NCBI RefSeq assembly: GCF_040436405.1
Contig: NZ_AP031575.1
Location: 2,717,501-2,781,500, forward strand
Length of the DNA: 64,000 nt
Source of the DNA: Marinomonas sp. THO17
Lineage (GTDB): Bacteria > Pseudomonadota > Gammaproteobacteria > Pseudomonadales > Marinomonadaceae
Direction: 5' to 3'
In this document: positions 1-11,410 of the stretch, one piece after another
Layout: every line of letters starts with the position of its first letter
Position numbering within the stretch: the stretch's first letter is position 1
The notes under the pieces: model-generated
Told to the model about the DNA's origin: nothing
Database searches by the model: none
Seen by the model: the letters and a program-made list of their open reading frames with translations, nothing else
Position numbers and translations under genes: made by a program

Positions 1-2881
<2,881 letters not shown>

Positions 2882-3036
2882 ATAACACCAAAGTGGTTTT
2901 ACAGAACTCTGAAGAAAACAGAGTGAGCTACAAAGAATTTACGATAAACTGGTTTGATACTTGATTATCGCTGTTTCAAAAGTTGATTGTTAAAGTGAAC
3001 AAGTAAACGAATTTGTGCTGAGCACATCCGAGTTTT

Positions 3037-3150
3037 CTTGATAATCATAGAGGCGTTGAACCACCTGATCCCATCCCGAACTCAGAAGTGAAAAGCGCCA
3101 TCGCCGATGGTAGTGTGGGAGATCCCATGTGAGAGTAGGTCGTTATCAAG
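3037..3150 (+). rRNA. rrf: 5S ribosomal RNA
   Basis: Small rRNA of the large subunit, about 155 bases after 23S with no tRNA between them. The 5' end cttgataa pairs with the 3' end ttatcaag to form helix I. The interior carries the typical gaaccacctgatcccatc and gatggtagtgtggg segments. Ends are set by helix I and may be off by one or two bases. Confidence 0.95.
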
Positions 3151-3162
3151 ATCTTAATTAAG

Positions 3163-3195
3163 AAGCCCTGATCGGAAACGGTCAGGGCTTTTTTA
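3163..3195 (+). terminator. Rho-independent terminator of the rRNA operon
   Basis: A perfect 9-bp stem, AAGCCCTGA with TCAGGGCTT, is followed by a run of T. It lies 12 bases after the 5S gene and ends the rrn transcript. Confidence 0.9.
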
Positions 3196-3308
3196 CGTGT
3201 GGAAGAAAGTCAAATCTTCCTTGTTCACATAATCAGATCCAAGCGCGACGCCTTGCGTCACTGACGTCGTCAGCGACTCATGCTTCATTGGATCTGAATG
3301 AAGAGTAT

Positions 3309-3410
3309 GATTGAACCATCTAATCCCATCTCGAACTCAGAAGTGGCTCTTTATACGCCACAGGCGTTCGACATGTTTATGGTAGTTTCACAAGTGGGTA
3401 ACCCGTATTG
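3309..3410 (+). pseudogene. Decayed 5S rRNA copy
   Basis: Bases 3311-3345 match bases 3056-3090 of the intact 5S gene at 32 of 35 positions. Further on only the tatggtagt core and a gtgggtaac-like piece remain, with apparent insertions between. The helix I halves cannot be made out. It lies beyond the rrn terminator and is probably not transcribed as rRNA. It is best read as the remnant of a second 5S gene or of a past recombination between rRNA operons. Confidence 0.75.
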
Positions 3411-3438
3411 GATCTAACAATCTAAATCAGGTGTTGAA

Positions 3439-4365
3439 TTAAAAGCCTATTGTTTCTTCATGCTTCATTTTGACAATTAAATAAGCCAGAAACACCTTTA
3501 TAATGTTGGGTAATGTTCGGCCAGAAAGGGTTTGTATTTCGATATTCCTGACGTCCATACCTCGGTCTCTAATCGGAACCGCGATGAGTTCCTCTGTTGC
3601 GATTTGATGTCGCATAGATATCTCTCCTGACAAATGTATTCCGCCGCCGAAAGCGGTAAAGCGACTTAGGCTTGCCATATGGTTTGATTCTAAAATAGGT
3701 TCGAATAGGAGGTTCAAACGGCTACAGCAAATATCAAAGAGTTGTCTAACGGTAGTGTTCTCTTCAGGTAAAGCGATTGGGTAAGGTTGCAGCTGTGACA
3801 GGGAAACCGTTTTCTTGTGAGCTAGAGGGTGTGTTGGGTGGAATACCGCCATAATGGGTGAGGGTTGCCGATATTCCACTTTAATGTCTTTGGTTGGCGA
3901 TAAGCTGAGTGTTATGCCAATGTCCGCATCTCCACGACTAATCAAGGTTGCGACTTCGGCAGGTGCGCATACTTTAAGATTGAAGTGAATGCCCGGATGT
4001 TGTTGTCGGAAGTTAGACAAGGTTCTGGGTATAAAGTCCATAGCAAACCCTTCGGAACATGCAATGTTAATATGACCTTTCTCTATACCATTGAGCGCAT
4101 CTATTTCTGCCACAACACGTGCAGACTCAAGGGCGTTTTTGCGGGCGTAAGCAGCCAGCATTTCCCCAGCAGCACTGAGTTTCATTCCTCTTGGTTGGCG
4201 TTCGAAAAGTACTGCACCAAGAATGTCCTCTAGGCTGCTTATTTGCCTGCTTATGGCACTTGGGGCAACGTTCAATCGAACCGATGCCTCGCTAATTGAA
4301 CCGATTTGCGCCACTTCTAAAAAATAGCGTATTGCCGTGTCTTGAAGTCGTAATGAGGCTTTCAT
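3439..4365 (-). CDS. LysR-type transcriptional regulator
   Basis: LysR-family regulator of about 308 residues. An N-terminal winged helix-turn-helix (about residues 10-65, with SEASVRLNVAPSAISRQISS) is followed by the two-lobed effector-binding domain. It is transcribed away from the peptide-import operon at 4586, the classical arrangement for a LysR protein controlling its neighbour, so it probably senses a peptide or amino-acid derivative. ATG at 4365 is chosen; a TTG two codons upstream (4371) is also open, and neither has a well-spaced Shine-Dalgarno sequence. The effector is unknown. Confidence 0.9.
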   Translation of the reverse strand: MKASLRLQDTAIRYFLEVAQIGSISEASVRLNVAPSAISRQISSLEDILGAVLFERQPRGMKLSAAGEMLAAYARKNALESARVVAEIDALNGIEKGHINIACSEGFAMDFIPRTLSNFRQQHPGIHFNLKVCAPAEVATLISRGDADIGITLSLSPTKDIKVEYRQPSPIMAVFHPTHPLAHKKTVSLSQLQPYPIALPEENTTVRQLFDICCSRLNLLFEPILESNHMASLSRFTAFGGGIHLSGEISMRHQIATEELIAVPIRDRGMDVRNIEIQTLSGRTLPNIIKVFLAYLIVKMKHEETIGF

Positions 4366-4488
4366 CTCCAATACCGTCGAAGAGTCGAATTTATGTCGTC
4401 TTTAGAACATTTAGTTGACTGTTATTAAGCTGTTTTTGTGCCTATTTTTATCAAGCCATAGGTTTGCATTTTTGGCAATGTTTCTTTG

Positions 4489-4505
4489 CAAAATTGTTAA
4501 TTGTG
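4489..4505. promoter_or_regulatory. Possible LysR operator
   Basis: The near-palindrome CAAAATT-GTT-AATTGTG (6 of 7 pairs) lies in the 220-base space between the divergent LysR gene and the ABC operon. LysR sites are typically short dyads in this position, but no direct evidence ties the regulator to this one. Confidence 0.3.
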
Positions 4506-4585
4506 GCAAGGGACTAATTTCTATTAATGTGAATAGAAGTTGCATTACTTACAAGATTACAATTGGAATGATAGGAAGCAGAACG

Positions 4586-6133
4586 ATGATAAAAAGCCGA
4601 AGTCACTCTTTTACACTCCGTAAAACCCTTTTGAACTCACTGATTTCGTGTGCGATTGCGGCCTCAGCTTCTGCTTGGGCGGATAAAGGTAATGATACCC
4701 TTGTCTATGCATCCGACAGCGAGCCTGAAAACGTAAGTCCGTACCATAATAACTTAAGGGAAGGGGTTATCTTATCTCACATGGCTTGGGACACTTTGCT
4801 TTACCGCGATCCAGCCACATCTGAATATCTGCCATTATTGGCAACCAGTTGGGAGTGGGAAGATACGACAACTTTACTATTTAATCTTCGTAAGGGCGTT
4901 AAGTTTCATAATGGTGATGATTTTTCAGCAGACGATGTCGCGTTTACCTTTAACTATGTTGTATCGCCTGACTCCAAGATAGTAACGCGTAAAAATGTTG
5001 ATTGGATTGATCATGCAGAAAAAGTCGATGACTATACCGTTCGCCTTGTGCTTAACAAGCCATTTCCAGCGGCTCTAGAATACCTTTCTGGACCGACTCC
5101 TATCTACCCTGCTAGATACTTTCAAGAAGTGGGAATCGAAGGCTTTTCTAAGGTGCCTGTTGGTACGGGACCATATAAAATCACCAAAGTATTGAGTGGC
5201 GAAGGGGTTAACCTAGTCCGCAACGACGATTACTTTGAAGCGAGCCCTATCCCAAAACCGGCGATCAAGAATTTGGAATTTCGTGTCATTCCCGATCCAG
5301 ATGCTCGTCTTGCACAACTGATGACAGGTGAAATTGATTGGATCTGGCGTGTCCCTTCGGATCAGGCTGATCAAATGAAGATGATGCCGGGTCTTGAAGT
5401 AAAAAGCTCTGAGACTATGCGAATCGGTTACCTACGTATGGAAACAACCAGTGAAATACTTAAGGACTCGCCATTTAACAATAAATTGGTTCGTGAAGCC
5501 GTGAACTATGCAATTGACCGTGACGCTTTTTCTCAGGATTTAGTGCGTGGCGGTAGCCGTTCTGTTTATACGCCGTGTTTCCCAAGTCAATTTGGCTGTG
5601 ATGTCAGTGCGGCTAAAAAGTATGAATACAATGTAGAGAAAGCCAAAGCACTTTTGGCGGAAGCTGGCTATCCAAACGGATTTGAAACGGAATTTTATGC
5701 CTACCGCGAGCGTGATCTTGCGGAAGCAATGATGGGTTACTTAGGTGCTATTGGCATTAAGGCTAACTTGCATTTCATGAAGTATGCTGCCCTGCGAACT
5801 GATCAGCGAGCGGGTAAAGTGCCATTGTCGTTCCAGACTTGGGGTTCTTATTCGGTAAACGACGCTTCAGCGATCACCAGTGTTTTCTTTAAAGGCAGCG
5901 TAGATGATTCCGCGAAAGACGAAAAAGTCATAGCCATGTTGGACATTGCGGATACCTCGGTGGATCCAGAAGCGCGTAAAAAGGCATACGCAGAGGCAAT
6001 TAAGCGCATTTCAGAGGAAGCTTATTGGGCACCTATGTTTTCTTACTCTAGTAACTATGCGTTTAGCGATACGCTGAATTTCAAACCTTATGCCGATGAA
6101 TTACCACGTTTTTACGAGTCTACTTGGAAGTAA
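4586..6133 (+). CDS. Peptide-type ABC transporter substrate-binding protein
   Basis: Periplasmic binding protein of the SBP_bac_5 (DppA/OppA) family, 515 residues. The start is ATG 4586, preceded by AGGAAG at 4573-4578 with 7-base spacing; the reading frame is open further upstream, but those starts would put extra sequence before the signal peptide. The N terminus has basic residues, a hydrophobic stretch (LLNSLISCAIAASASA) and a likely cleavage site before ADKG. The family pattern GTGPYKI and the closing part typical of dipeptide receptors are present. It is the first gene of an import operon followed by two M20 hydrolases, so the ligand is probably a peptide, dipeptide or N-acyl amino acid. 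The exact substrate cannot be read from sequence. Confidence 0.92.
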   Translation: MIKSRSHSFTLRKTLLNSLISCAIAASASAWADKGNDTLVYASDSEPENVSPYHNNLREGVILSHMAWDTLLYRDPATSEYLPLLATSWEWEDTTTLLFNLRKGVKFHNGDDFSADDVAFTFNYVVSPDSKIVTRKNVDWIDHAEKVDDYTVRLVLNKPFPAALEYLSGPTPIYPARYFQEVGIEGFSKVPVGTGPYKITKVLSGEGVNLVRNDDYFEASPIPKPAIKNLEFRVIPDPDARLAQLMTGEIDWIWRVPSDQADQMKMMPGLEVKSSETMRIGYLRMETTSEILKDSPFNNKLVREAVNYAIDRDAFSQDLVRGGSRSVYTPCFPSQFGCDVSAAKKYEYNVEKAKALLAEAGYPNGFETEFYAYRERDLAEAMMGYLGAIGIKANLHFMKYAALRTDQRAGKVPLSFQTWGSYSVNDASAITSVFFKGSVDDSAKDEKVIAMLDIADTSVDPEARKKAYAEAIKRISEEAYWAPMFSYSSNYAFSDTLNFKPYADELPRFYESTWK

Positions 6134-6204
6134 CTCAAGGTGCGGAAGTGGTAGTGACGCTATCACTTCCGTAATCGTCTTACGCCTTTCTCTCGGGAGA
6201 AACT

Positions 6205-7122
6205 ATGCTGGTGTTTATTTTTCGTCGCTTGTTGGTTGCAATCAGCGTGGCGATTACGGTTTCGATTATTAGCTTCATGTTGCTGCATTTGTCAGGCGAT
6301 TTGGCTACCGCTATTGCCGGGCCGGAATCGACGGCGGATCAAGTCGAAGAAATTCGAGTTGCATTTGGTTTAGATAAACCGATTGTTCAACAATACTTTT
6401 CCTGGCTAATGGCGGCGGTACAGCTCGACTTTGGTCGCTCTTATTACTTTCAAGATACTGTGATGTCTCTTATTAGCGAGAGGTTACCAGTGACATTGAC
6501 CTTAGGGGCGCTAGCTTTGGCAGTGGCGACTTTCGTCGCGATTCCTCTAGGTGTGCTTGCTGCGATCAAACAAGATACTTGGATTGATCGTTTGGCCCTT
6601 ATGATTGCGGTGGTCGGTCAGGCCATGCCTAGCTTTTGGTTTGCCCTGACCTTGATAGTTGTATTTGCTGTTAACCTTCATTGGTTGCCAGCGGGGGGTA
6701 ATTCGACTTGGCAGCACTTCATCTTACCAGCGATTGCTTTGGGGTATTACGCCATGCCTGCCATGATGCGACTTACACGTACTGGCATGCTGGAAGTATT
6801 AGGTTCGGACTACATAAGAACAGCGCGTGCTAAAGGCTTAAGTGAAACCTCAGTCGTCTTCAAACATGCTCTTCGTAATGCGGTTATTCCGGTTGTCGCT
6901 CTGGCTGCGGTGGAGCTTGGTTTTATGTTAGGCGGTTCGATTGTCATCGAATCTGTATTTTCTTTGAAGGGCCTTGGGCAACTGGCATGGGATGCGATTT
7001 CTCGTAATGATTACCCTGTTGTGCAAGCTGTGGTGCTAATCATTGCTGTTTTCTACATCGCGTTGACCTTTGTGGCTGATGTCATAAATGCCATGTTAGA
7101 TCCACGTTTACGTGTTCGATGA
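6205..7122 (+). CDS. ABC transporter permease, DppB type
   Basis: Inner-membrane permease of 305 residues (BPD_transp_1). The first transmembrane segment starts at residue 2 (FIFRRLLVAISVAITVSII), and a long periplasmic loop precedes the core helices, as in DppB/OppB. The EAA-type cytoplasmic loop, which docks on the ATPases, reads ARAKGLSETSVVFKHALRNA. A gggaga ribosome-binding site lies just upstream. It pairs with the DppC-type permease that follows. Confidence 0.94.
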   Translation: MLVFIFRRLLVAISVAITVSIISFMLLHLSGDLATAIAGPESTADQVEEIRVAFGLDKPIVQQYFSWLMAAVQLDFGRSYYFQDTVMSLISERLPVTLTLGALALAVATFVAIPLGVLAAIKQDTWIDRLALMIAVVGQAMPSFWFALTLIVVFAVNLHWLPAGGNSTWQHFILPAIALGYYAMPAMMRLTRTGMLEVLGSDYIRTARAKGLSETSVVFKHALRNAVIPVVALAAVELGFMLGGSIVIESVFSLKGLGQLAWDAISRNDYPVVQAVVLIIAVFYIALTFVADVINAMLDPRLRVR

Positions 7123-7133
7123 GGGAGAAAATT

Positions 7134-8072
7134 ATGTCACAAACTCTGTCTAATTCTGCTTCTGACTCGACTCTAAACGCAACTGAGCCGTCTATTGCAT
7201 CGGCCTTACCTGTCGTTCCTGAGTGGCGTAAGGGTTTGAATAAATTTATGGGGCACCGTGGTCTGTTTATTGGTTCGGTTATTCTTGGCTTGGCTGTTCT
7301 CGCGGCCATTTTCGCTCCTTGGATAGCGCCGCACGATCCATATCTACAAAATATTTCGCAAAGAATGATTCCGCCAGTTTGGCACGAAAAAGGCTCTTGG
7401 GAGCATATTCTAGGAACGGACAAACTTGGCCGTGATTATCTCAGCCGCTTGCTTTACGGCGCGCGTATTTCTCTGACAATTGGATTAACCGCAGCATTAA
7501 TTTCCGGCTTTATTGGCACCACGCTTGGGGTGTTAGCAGGCTATTTTGGTGGCCGTACCGATGCGATTATTAGCTATATCATCACGACTCGTCTGGCCTT
7601 GCCTGTTTTGCTAGTGGCCCTAGCAATGGCCGCGTTGGTTGGTGGTTCCCTTGAAATGGTGATTATTCTACTTGGTCTTTTGCTTTGGGATCGCTTTGCT
7701 GTAGTGGCCCGATCTACCACGCAACAACTTCGTGATGCAGAGTTTATTGCCTCTGCCAAAGTATTAGGCGCATCTACCCCTTATATTCTGATTAGGGAAC
7801 TTTTGCCTAATATTTTAAGCGCTCTTATTGTTGTTATTACCCTTGAAATGGCACATGCCATCTTGCTTGAAGCCACGCTGTCTTTTTTAGGTCTCGGCGT
7901 TCAACCGCCTTTACCTTCTTGGGGGCTTATGGTGTCTGAAGGTAAAGCTTATATGTTCTTTCAACCTTGGGTTATTGCTATACCCGGTATCACATTAATG
8001 ATTCTGGTACTGGCTATTAACTTAGTCGGGGATGGGTTGAGGGATTTAAATGCTCCTGAAGGCCGTAATTAA
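7134..8072 (+). CDS. ABC transporter permease, DppC type
   Basis: Second permease of the importer, 312 residues, with an N-terminal cytoplasmic tail, a transmembrane segment near residues 37-57 (GLFIGSVILGLAVLAAIFAP) and the OppC-type DxxGRDxxSR segment (GTDKLGRDYLSRLLYGARIS). The EAA loop is SAKVLGASTPYILIRELLPN. ATG 7134 is chosen for its GAGGGAG site 6 bases upstream; an ATG at 7119 overlaps the previous stop codon and would add five residues. Translation is probably coupled to the upstream permease. Confidence 0.93.
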   Translation: MSQTLSNSASDSTLNATEPSIASALPVVPEWRKGLNKFMGHRGLFIGSVILGLAVLAAIFAPWIAPHDPYLQNISQRMIPPVWHEKGSWEHILGTDKLGRDYLSRLLYGARISLTIGLTAALISGFIGTTLGVLAGYFGGRTDAIISYIITTRLALPVLLVALAMAALVGGSLEMVIILLGLLLWDRFAVVARSTTQQLRDAEFIASAKVLGASTPYILIRELLPNILSALIVVITLEMAHAILLEATLSFLGLGVQPPLPSWGLMVSEGKAYMFFQPWVIAIPGITLMILVLAINLVGDGLRDLNAPEGRN

Positions 8073-8085
8073 AGGAGATTAAGCT

Positions 8086-9081
8086 ATGACTAAAATTCTG
8101 GATGTGAAAAACCTTCAAGTGGATTTGCCAACTGGGAACGGAATGTTACGCGCCGTGCGTGGTATTGATTTGTCGGTCGAAAAAGGTGAGATGCTGTGTA
8201 TCGTCGGCGAATCAGGGTGCGGTAAGTCGATGACTTCGATGGCGTTAATGGGGCTTCTACCCAAGAAGGCTCAGGTGTCAGCGGATCAAATGGAATTCGA
8301 CAGGTTGGAGTTACTGTCTTTATCAAAGAAAGACCGTAACAAGGTGCGCGGTCTTAGAATGTCGATGATTTTTCAGGAACCAATGACGTCACTCAATCCT
8401 TCATACACGCTGGGTAATCAACTGTGTGAAGGCATTATGCGTCATAAAGGAGTCAGTAAACGTCAGGCTCAGGAGCGGGCAATTTATCTGCTTGAAAGAG
8501 CAGGCGTTCCGTATCCTGAGAAACGTTTAAGCCAATATCCTCATCAATTATCTGGTGGCTTAAGGCAACGTGTCATGATTGCCATGGCATTAATGTGCGA
8601 ACCTGATTTGATTATTGCGGATGAGCCGACCACGGCATTAGATGTGACGATTCAAGCTCAGATTTTGAGACTGATTCGTGAACTTCAGCAAGAGTTCGGC
8701 ACGGCGGTGATTTTTATTACCCACGACCTTGGTGTGGTTGCGCGTATCGCCGATCGTGTGGCGGTTATGTATGCAGGGCAAGTGGTTGAAACAGGGTTCA
8801 CAGAAGATATTTTTAATCGTCCAAGTCACCCTTATACACAAGGCTTGCTGAGTTGTATCCCGATTCCAGGCAAAACTCCACCGGGCAGTCATTTGGAATC
8901 TATTCCAGGTGTTGTTCCTAGCCTAATTGGTAACTTAAGCGGATGTGCTTTTCGAAATCGCTGTAAATTTTCAGCTAAAGAGTGTGCGTCGGTTTCACCT
9001 GAACTTACTAATGTAGAGGCATCAGACAGTCATTTGGTTCGTTGTCCTATGTCGGTAGCGTCGCTACAGGAGGCTGTGTAA
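8086..9081 (+). CDS. ABC transporter ATP-binding protein, DppD type
   Basis: Cytoplasmic ATPase of 331 residues. It shows Walker A (GESGCGKSMTS), the signature LSGGLRQRVMIAMAL, Walker B (LIIADEPTTALD) and the H-loop (FITHDLG). The C-terminal oligo/dipeptide extension contains the cysteine-rich stretch GCAFRNRCKFSAKECASV found in DppD/OppD proteins. It forms a heterodimer with the next gene. The start follows aaaggag with good spacing. Confidence 0.95.
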   Translation: MTKILDVKNLQVDLPTGNGMLRAVRGIDLSVEKGEMLCIVGESGCGKSMTSMALMGLLPKKAQVSADQMEFDRLELLSLSKKDRNKVRGLRMSMIFQEPMTSLNPSYTLGNQLCEGIMRHKGVSKRQAQERAIYLLERAGVPYPEKRLSQYPHQLSGGLRQRVMIAMALMCEPDLIIADEPTTALDVTIQAQILRLIRELQQEFGTAVIFITHDLGVVARIADRVAVMYAGQVVETGFTEDIFNRPSHPYTQGLLSCIPIPGKTPPGSHLESIPGVVPSLIGNLSGCAFRNRCKFSAKECASVSPELTNVEASDSHLVRCPMSVASLQEAV

Positions 9082-9914
9082 TGCCGCAATATGCATTAGA
9101 GCTATGTGATCTTTCACGCCACTTTCAGCTTAAAAACGGTGCGTTTAGAACGCCTACCTTACTTAAAGCGGTTAATGGTGTTTCGTTACGAATTTCCCCC
9201 GGAGAAACGCTAGGTTTGGTCGGTGAGTCTGGTTGTGGCAAGAGTACCTTGGCGAAAATAATCCTTGGTTTATTAACGCCGACAGAAGGTCATGTGCTCA
9301 TTAATGACAAAGCGATTGAGGGTGGAGATCGTTTTGCTCTTGCTAAGCAGTTACAGCCTATTTTTCAAGACCCTTATTCGTCGCTCAATCCGCGCAAAAC
9401 CATTCGTCAAATCATTCGACTACCGCTGCAACTTCATAAGGTGGGCGACTCGAAAAGCCAGCATCTTGAAGTAAAAAAGATGAGTGATTTGGTTGGTTTG
9501 CCAGAGCGCTTATTGGACCAGTACCCCGGTCAATTATCCGGAGGCCAACGTCAACGTGTCGCGATTGCGCGTGCTTTGATTCTTAAACCTAGCATTTTGG
9601 TGTGTGACGAGCCGACTTCCGCTTTAGATGTATCGGTACAGGCACAGATTCTAAATCTACTCATGGATCTAAAAAAGGAGCTGGGTCTGACCTATTTTTT
9701 TATCAGTCATAACCTAGGCGTTGTGGAGCATTTGGTCGATCGAGTCGCTGTTATGTACCGTGGCAAGATCATTGAGCAAGGCACTAGAGAAGACATTTTC
9801 CAGAATGCCCAACACCCATATACAAAAGCGTTACTTTCTTCCGTTCTAACGCCTGAGCCTGCTTTGGGGCTTCCTGAAGTATTGGATGACAGCGCATGGG
9901 CTAATGTGTCCTAA
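9081..9914 (+). CDS. ABC transporter ATP-binding protein, DppF type
   Basis: Partner ATPase, 277 residues, with Walker A (GESGCGKSTLAK), signature LSGGQRQRVAIARAL, Walker B (ILVCDEPTSALD) and H-loop (FISHNLG). The start is ATG 9081, which overlaps the preceding stop codon as TAATG and has caggagg just upstream; the longer open frame from 9042 is unlikely. It completes the five-component importer. Confidence 0.94.
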   Translation: MPQYALELCDLSRHFQLKNGAFRTPTLLKAVNGVSLRISPGETLGLVGESGCGKSTLAKIILGLLTPTEGHVLINDKAIEGGDRFALAKQLQPIFQDPYSSLNPRKTIRQIIRLPLQLHKVGDSKSQHLEVKKMSDLVGLPERLLDQYPGQLSGGQRQRVAIARALILKPSILVCDEPTSALDVSVQAQILNLLMDLKKELGLTYFFISHNLGVVEHLVDRVAVMYRGKIIEQGTREDIFQNAQHPYTKALLSSVLTPEPALGLPEVLDDSAWANVS

Positions 9915-9967
9915 CGCTTGAATGGGTAAATCACTTCGTAAGATCGCATTGTGACTAAGGAGACGAG

Positions 9968-11389
9968 ATGAGTCGCCAGTTAAGTATTCAAACGTCGGAG
10001 TCGTATTTTGACTCTGGCGAGTTTTTCGACGCGTTGAGTATGCGCGTTGCCATAAAAAGTGAGAGTCAGAACCATGAGGATTTACAACCTCTTCATACTT
10101 ATCTTGAAGAGGTGATGATCCCAGAATTACAGGTAATGGGATTTAATACGAAACTACTAAGCAATCCTGAAACAGAAGAAAAAATGCCTGGCTCATGGCC
10201 GTTTTTGTTTGCTGAGCGCATTGAAGATCCTGCCTATATGACATTACTTACTTATGGGCATGGTGATGTGGTACTTGGCTATGACGACCAATGGAGTGAG
10301 GGATTATCACCTTGGGCGCTAACGAAATCTGGGGATCGTTGGTACGGTCGTGGGGCTGCTGACAATAAAGCGCAACATACCATTAACTTAGCCTCGTTGA
10401 AGTCTGTTTTAAAGACCCGAGATGGTAAGCTTGGTTTTAATGTGAAGGTCTTGATTGAAACCGGTGAAGAGGTGGGCTCACCCGGTTTGATGGCGTTCTG
10501 TGAGCAGCATAAAGAGATGCTAAAGGCAGACCTTTTTATCGCGTCAGATGGACCTCGCTTGGATTCCACTTCGCCGACGATTTTTCTCGGATCACGTGGT
10601 GGTTTTAACTTTGACCTGACAGTAAAGCTTAGGGACGGGGCACACCATTCCGGTAATTGGGGTGGTTTATTGAGTAATGCAGGTACTCGACTGGCACACG
10701 CTTGGGCATCTATGGTCGATGCAAAAGGGCGAATTCTTGTTCCAGAGCTTTTGCCAAATGGCATGCCTGAATCGGTGCGAGACGCGTTGAAAGACATTCA
10801 GGTGGGGCAGGATAAAAATAACCCAGAAATCGATTACGAATGGGGCGAACCAGAGCTTTCGCCGGCAGAGCAAGTATTCGGTTGGAATACACTCGAAATG
10901 CTGGCTTGTAAAACGGGGAATCCAGATAATCCTGTCAATGCGATTCCGGGTTATGCCAAAGCTCATTGTCAGATTCGTTTTGTGGTCGGAACGGACAGTG
11001 ATCATTTCTTAGAGAATATCCAAAAGCATTTGATCAAGCAGGGGTTTGACGATGTGGTGGTGTCACAAAATGGCGAACCTATGCATGCAACACGTCTCAA
11101 TCCTAATGATCCTTGGGTAGATTGGGCCCTAAACTCACTTGAGAAGACAACGCACAAACAACCAACTTTATTGCCTAATTTAGGTGGGTCGATCCCTAAT
11201 CATGTGTTTTCTGACATATTAGGGCTGCCAACGGTATGGGTGCCACATTCCTATCCAGCTTGTAGTCAACATGCTCCAAATGAACATGTATTAGCAAATG
11301 TTTGTCGAGAAGCCCTGCAAATTATGACAGGGTTATTCTGGGATCTTGCAGAGCAAGGTGAGCAGGTAAAACAAGGTCGCGACATTTAA
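9968..11389 (+). CDS. M20 family metallopeptidase/amidohydrolase
   Basis: Di-zinc hydrolase of the M20 family, 473 residues, probably cytoplasmic since no signal peptide is seen. Metal and catalytic positions are visible in order: the YGHGDVV histidine and aspartate, the bridging aspartate in GRGAADNK, the ETGEE glutamates, ASDG, and a late histidine in QHAPNEH. The lid (dimerisation) domain occupies the middle. Family members cleave dipeptides or N-acyl amino acids. Placement just after the importer, with an aaggaga site 53 bases past the ATPase stop, suggests it processes the imported compound. Confidence 0.9.
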   Translation: MSRQLSIQTSESYFDSGEFFDALSMRVAIKSESQNHEDLQPLHTYLEEVMIPELQVMGFNTKLLSNPETEEKMPGSWPFLFAERIEDPAYMTLLTYGHGDVVLGYDDQWSEGLSPWALTKSGDRWYGRGAADNKAQHTINLASLKSVLKTRDGKLGFNVKVLIETGEEVGSPGLMAFCEQHKEMLKADLFIASDGPRLDSTSPTIFLGSRGGFNFDLTVKLRDGAHHSGNWGGLLSNAGTRLAHAWASMVDAKGRILVPELLPNGMPESVRDALKDIQVGQDKNNPEIDYEWGEPELSPAEQVFGWNTLEMLACKTGNPDNPVNAIPGYAKAHCQIRFVVGTDSDHFLENIQKHLIKQGFDDVVVSQNGEPMHATRLNPNDPWVDWALNSLEKTTHKQPTLLPNLGGSIPNHVFSDILGLPTVWVPHSYPACSQHAPNEHVLANVCREALQIMTGLFWDLAEQGEQVKQGRDI

Positions 11390-11410
11390 CGGGTTAATTA
11401 GGATTGCAGA

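Noticed and set aside
2882..3036. Possible tRNA in the 23S-5S spacer
   Set aside because: No cloverleaf, TTCGA loop or CCA end can be made out; only processing-type hairpins.
4415..4585. Longer N terminus of the peptide-binding protein starting at 4415
   Set aside because: It would place 57 extra residues before a normal signal peptide; ATG 4586 has the good ribosome-binding site.
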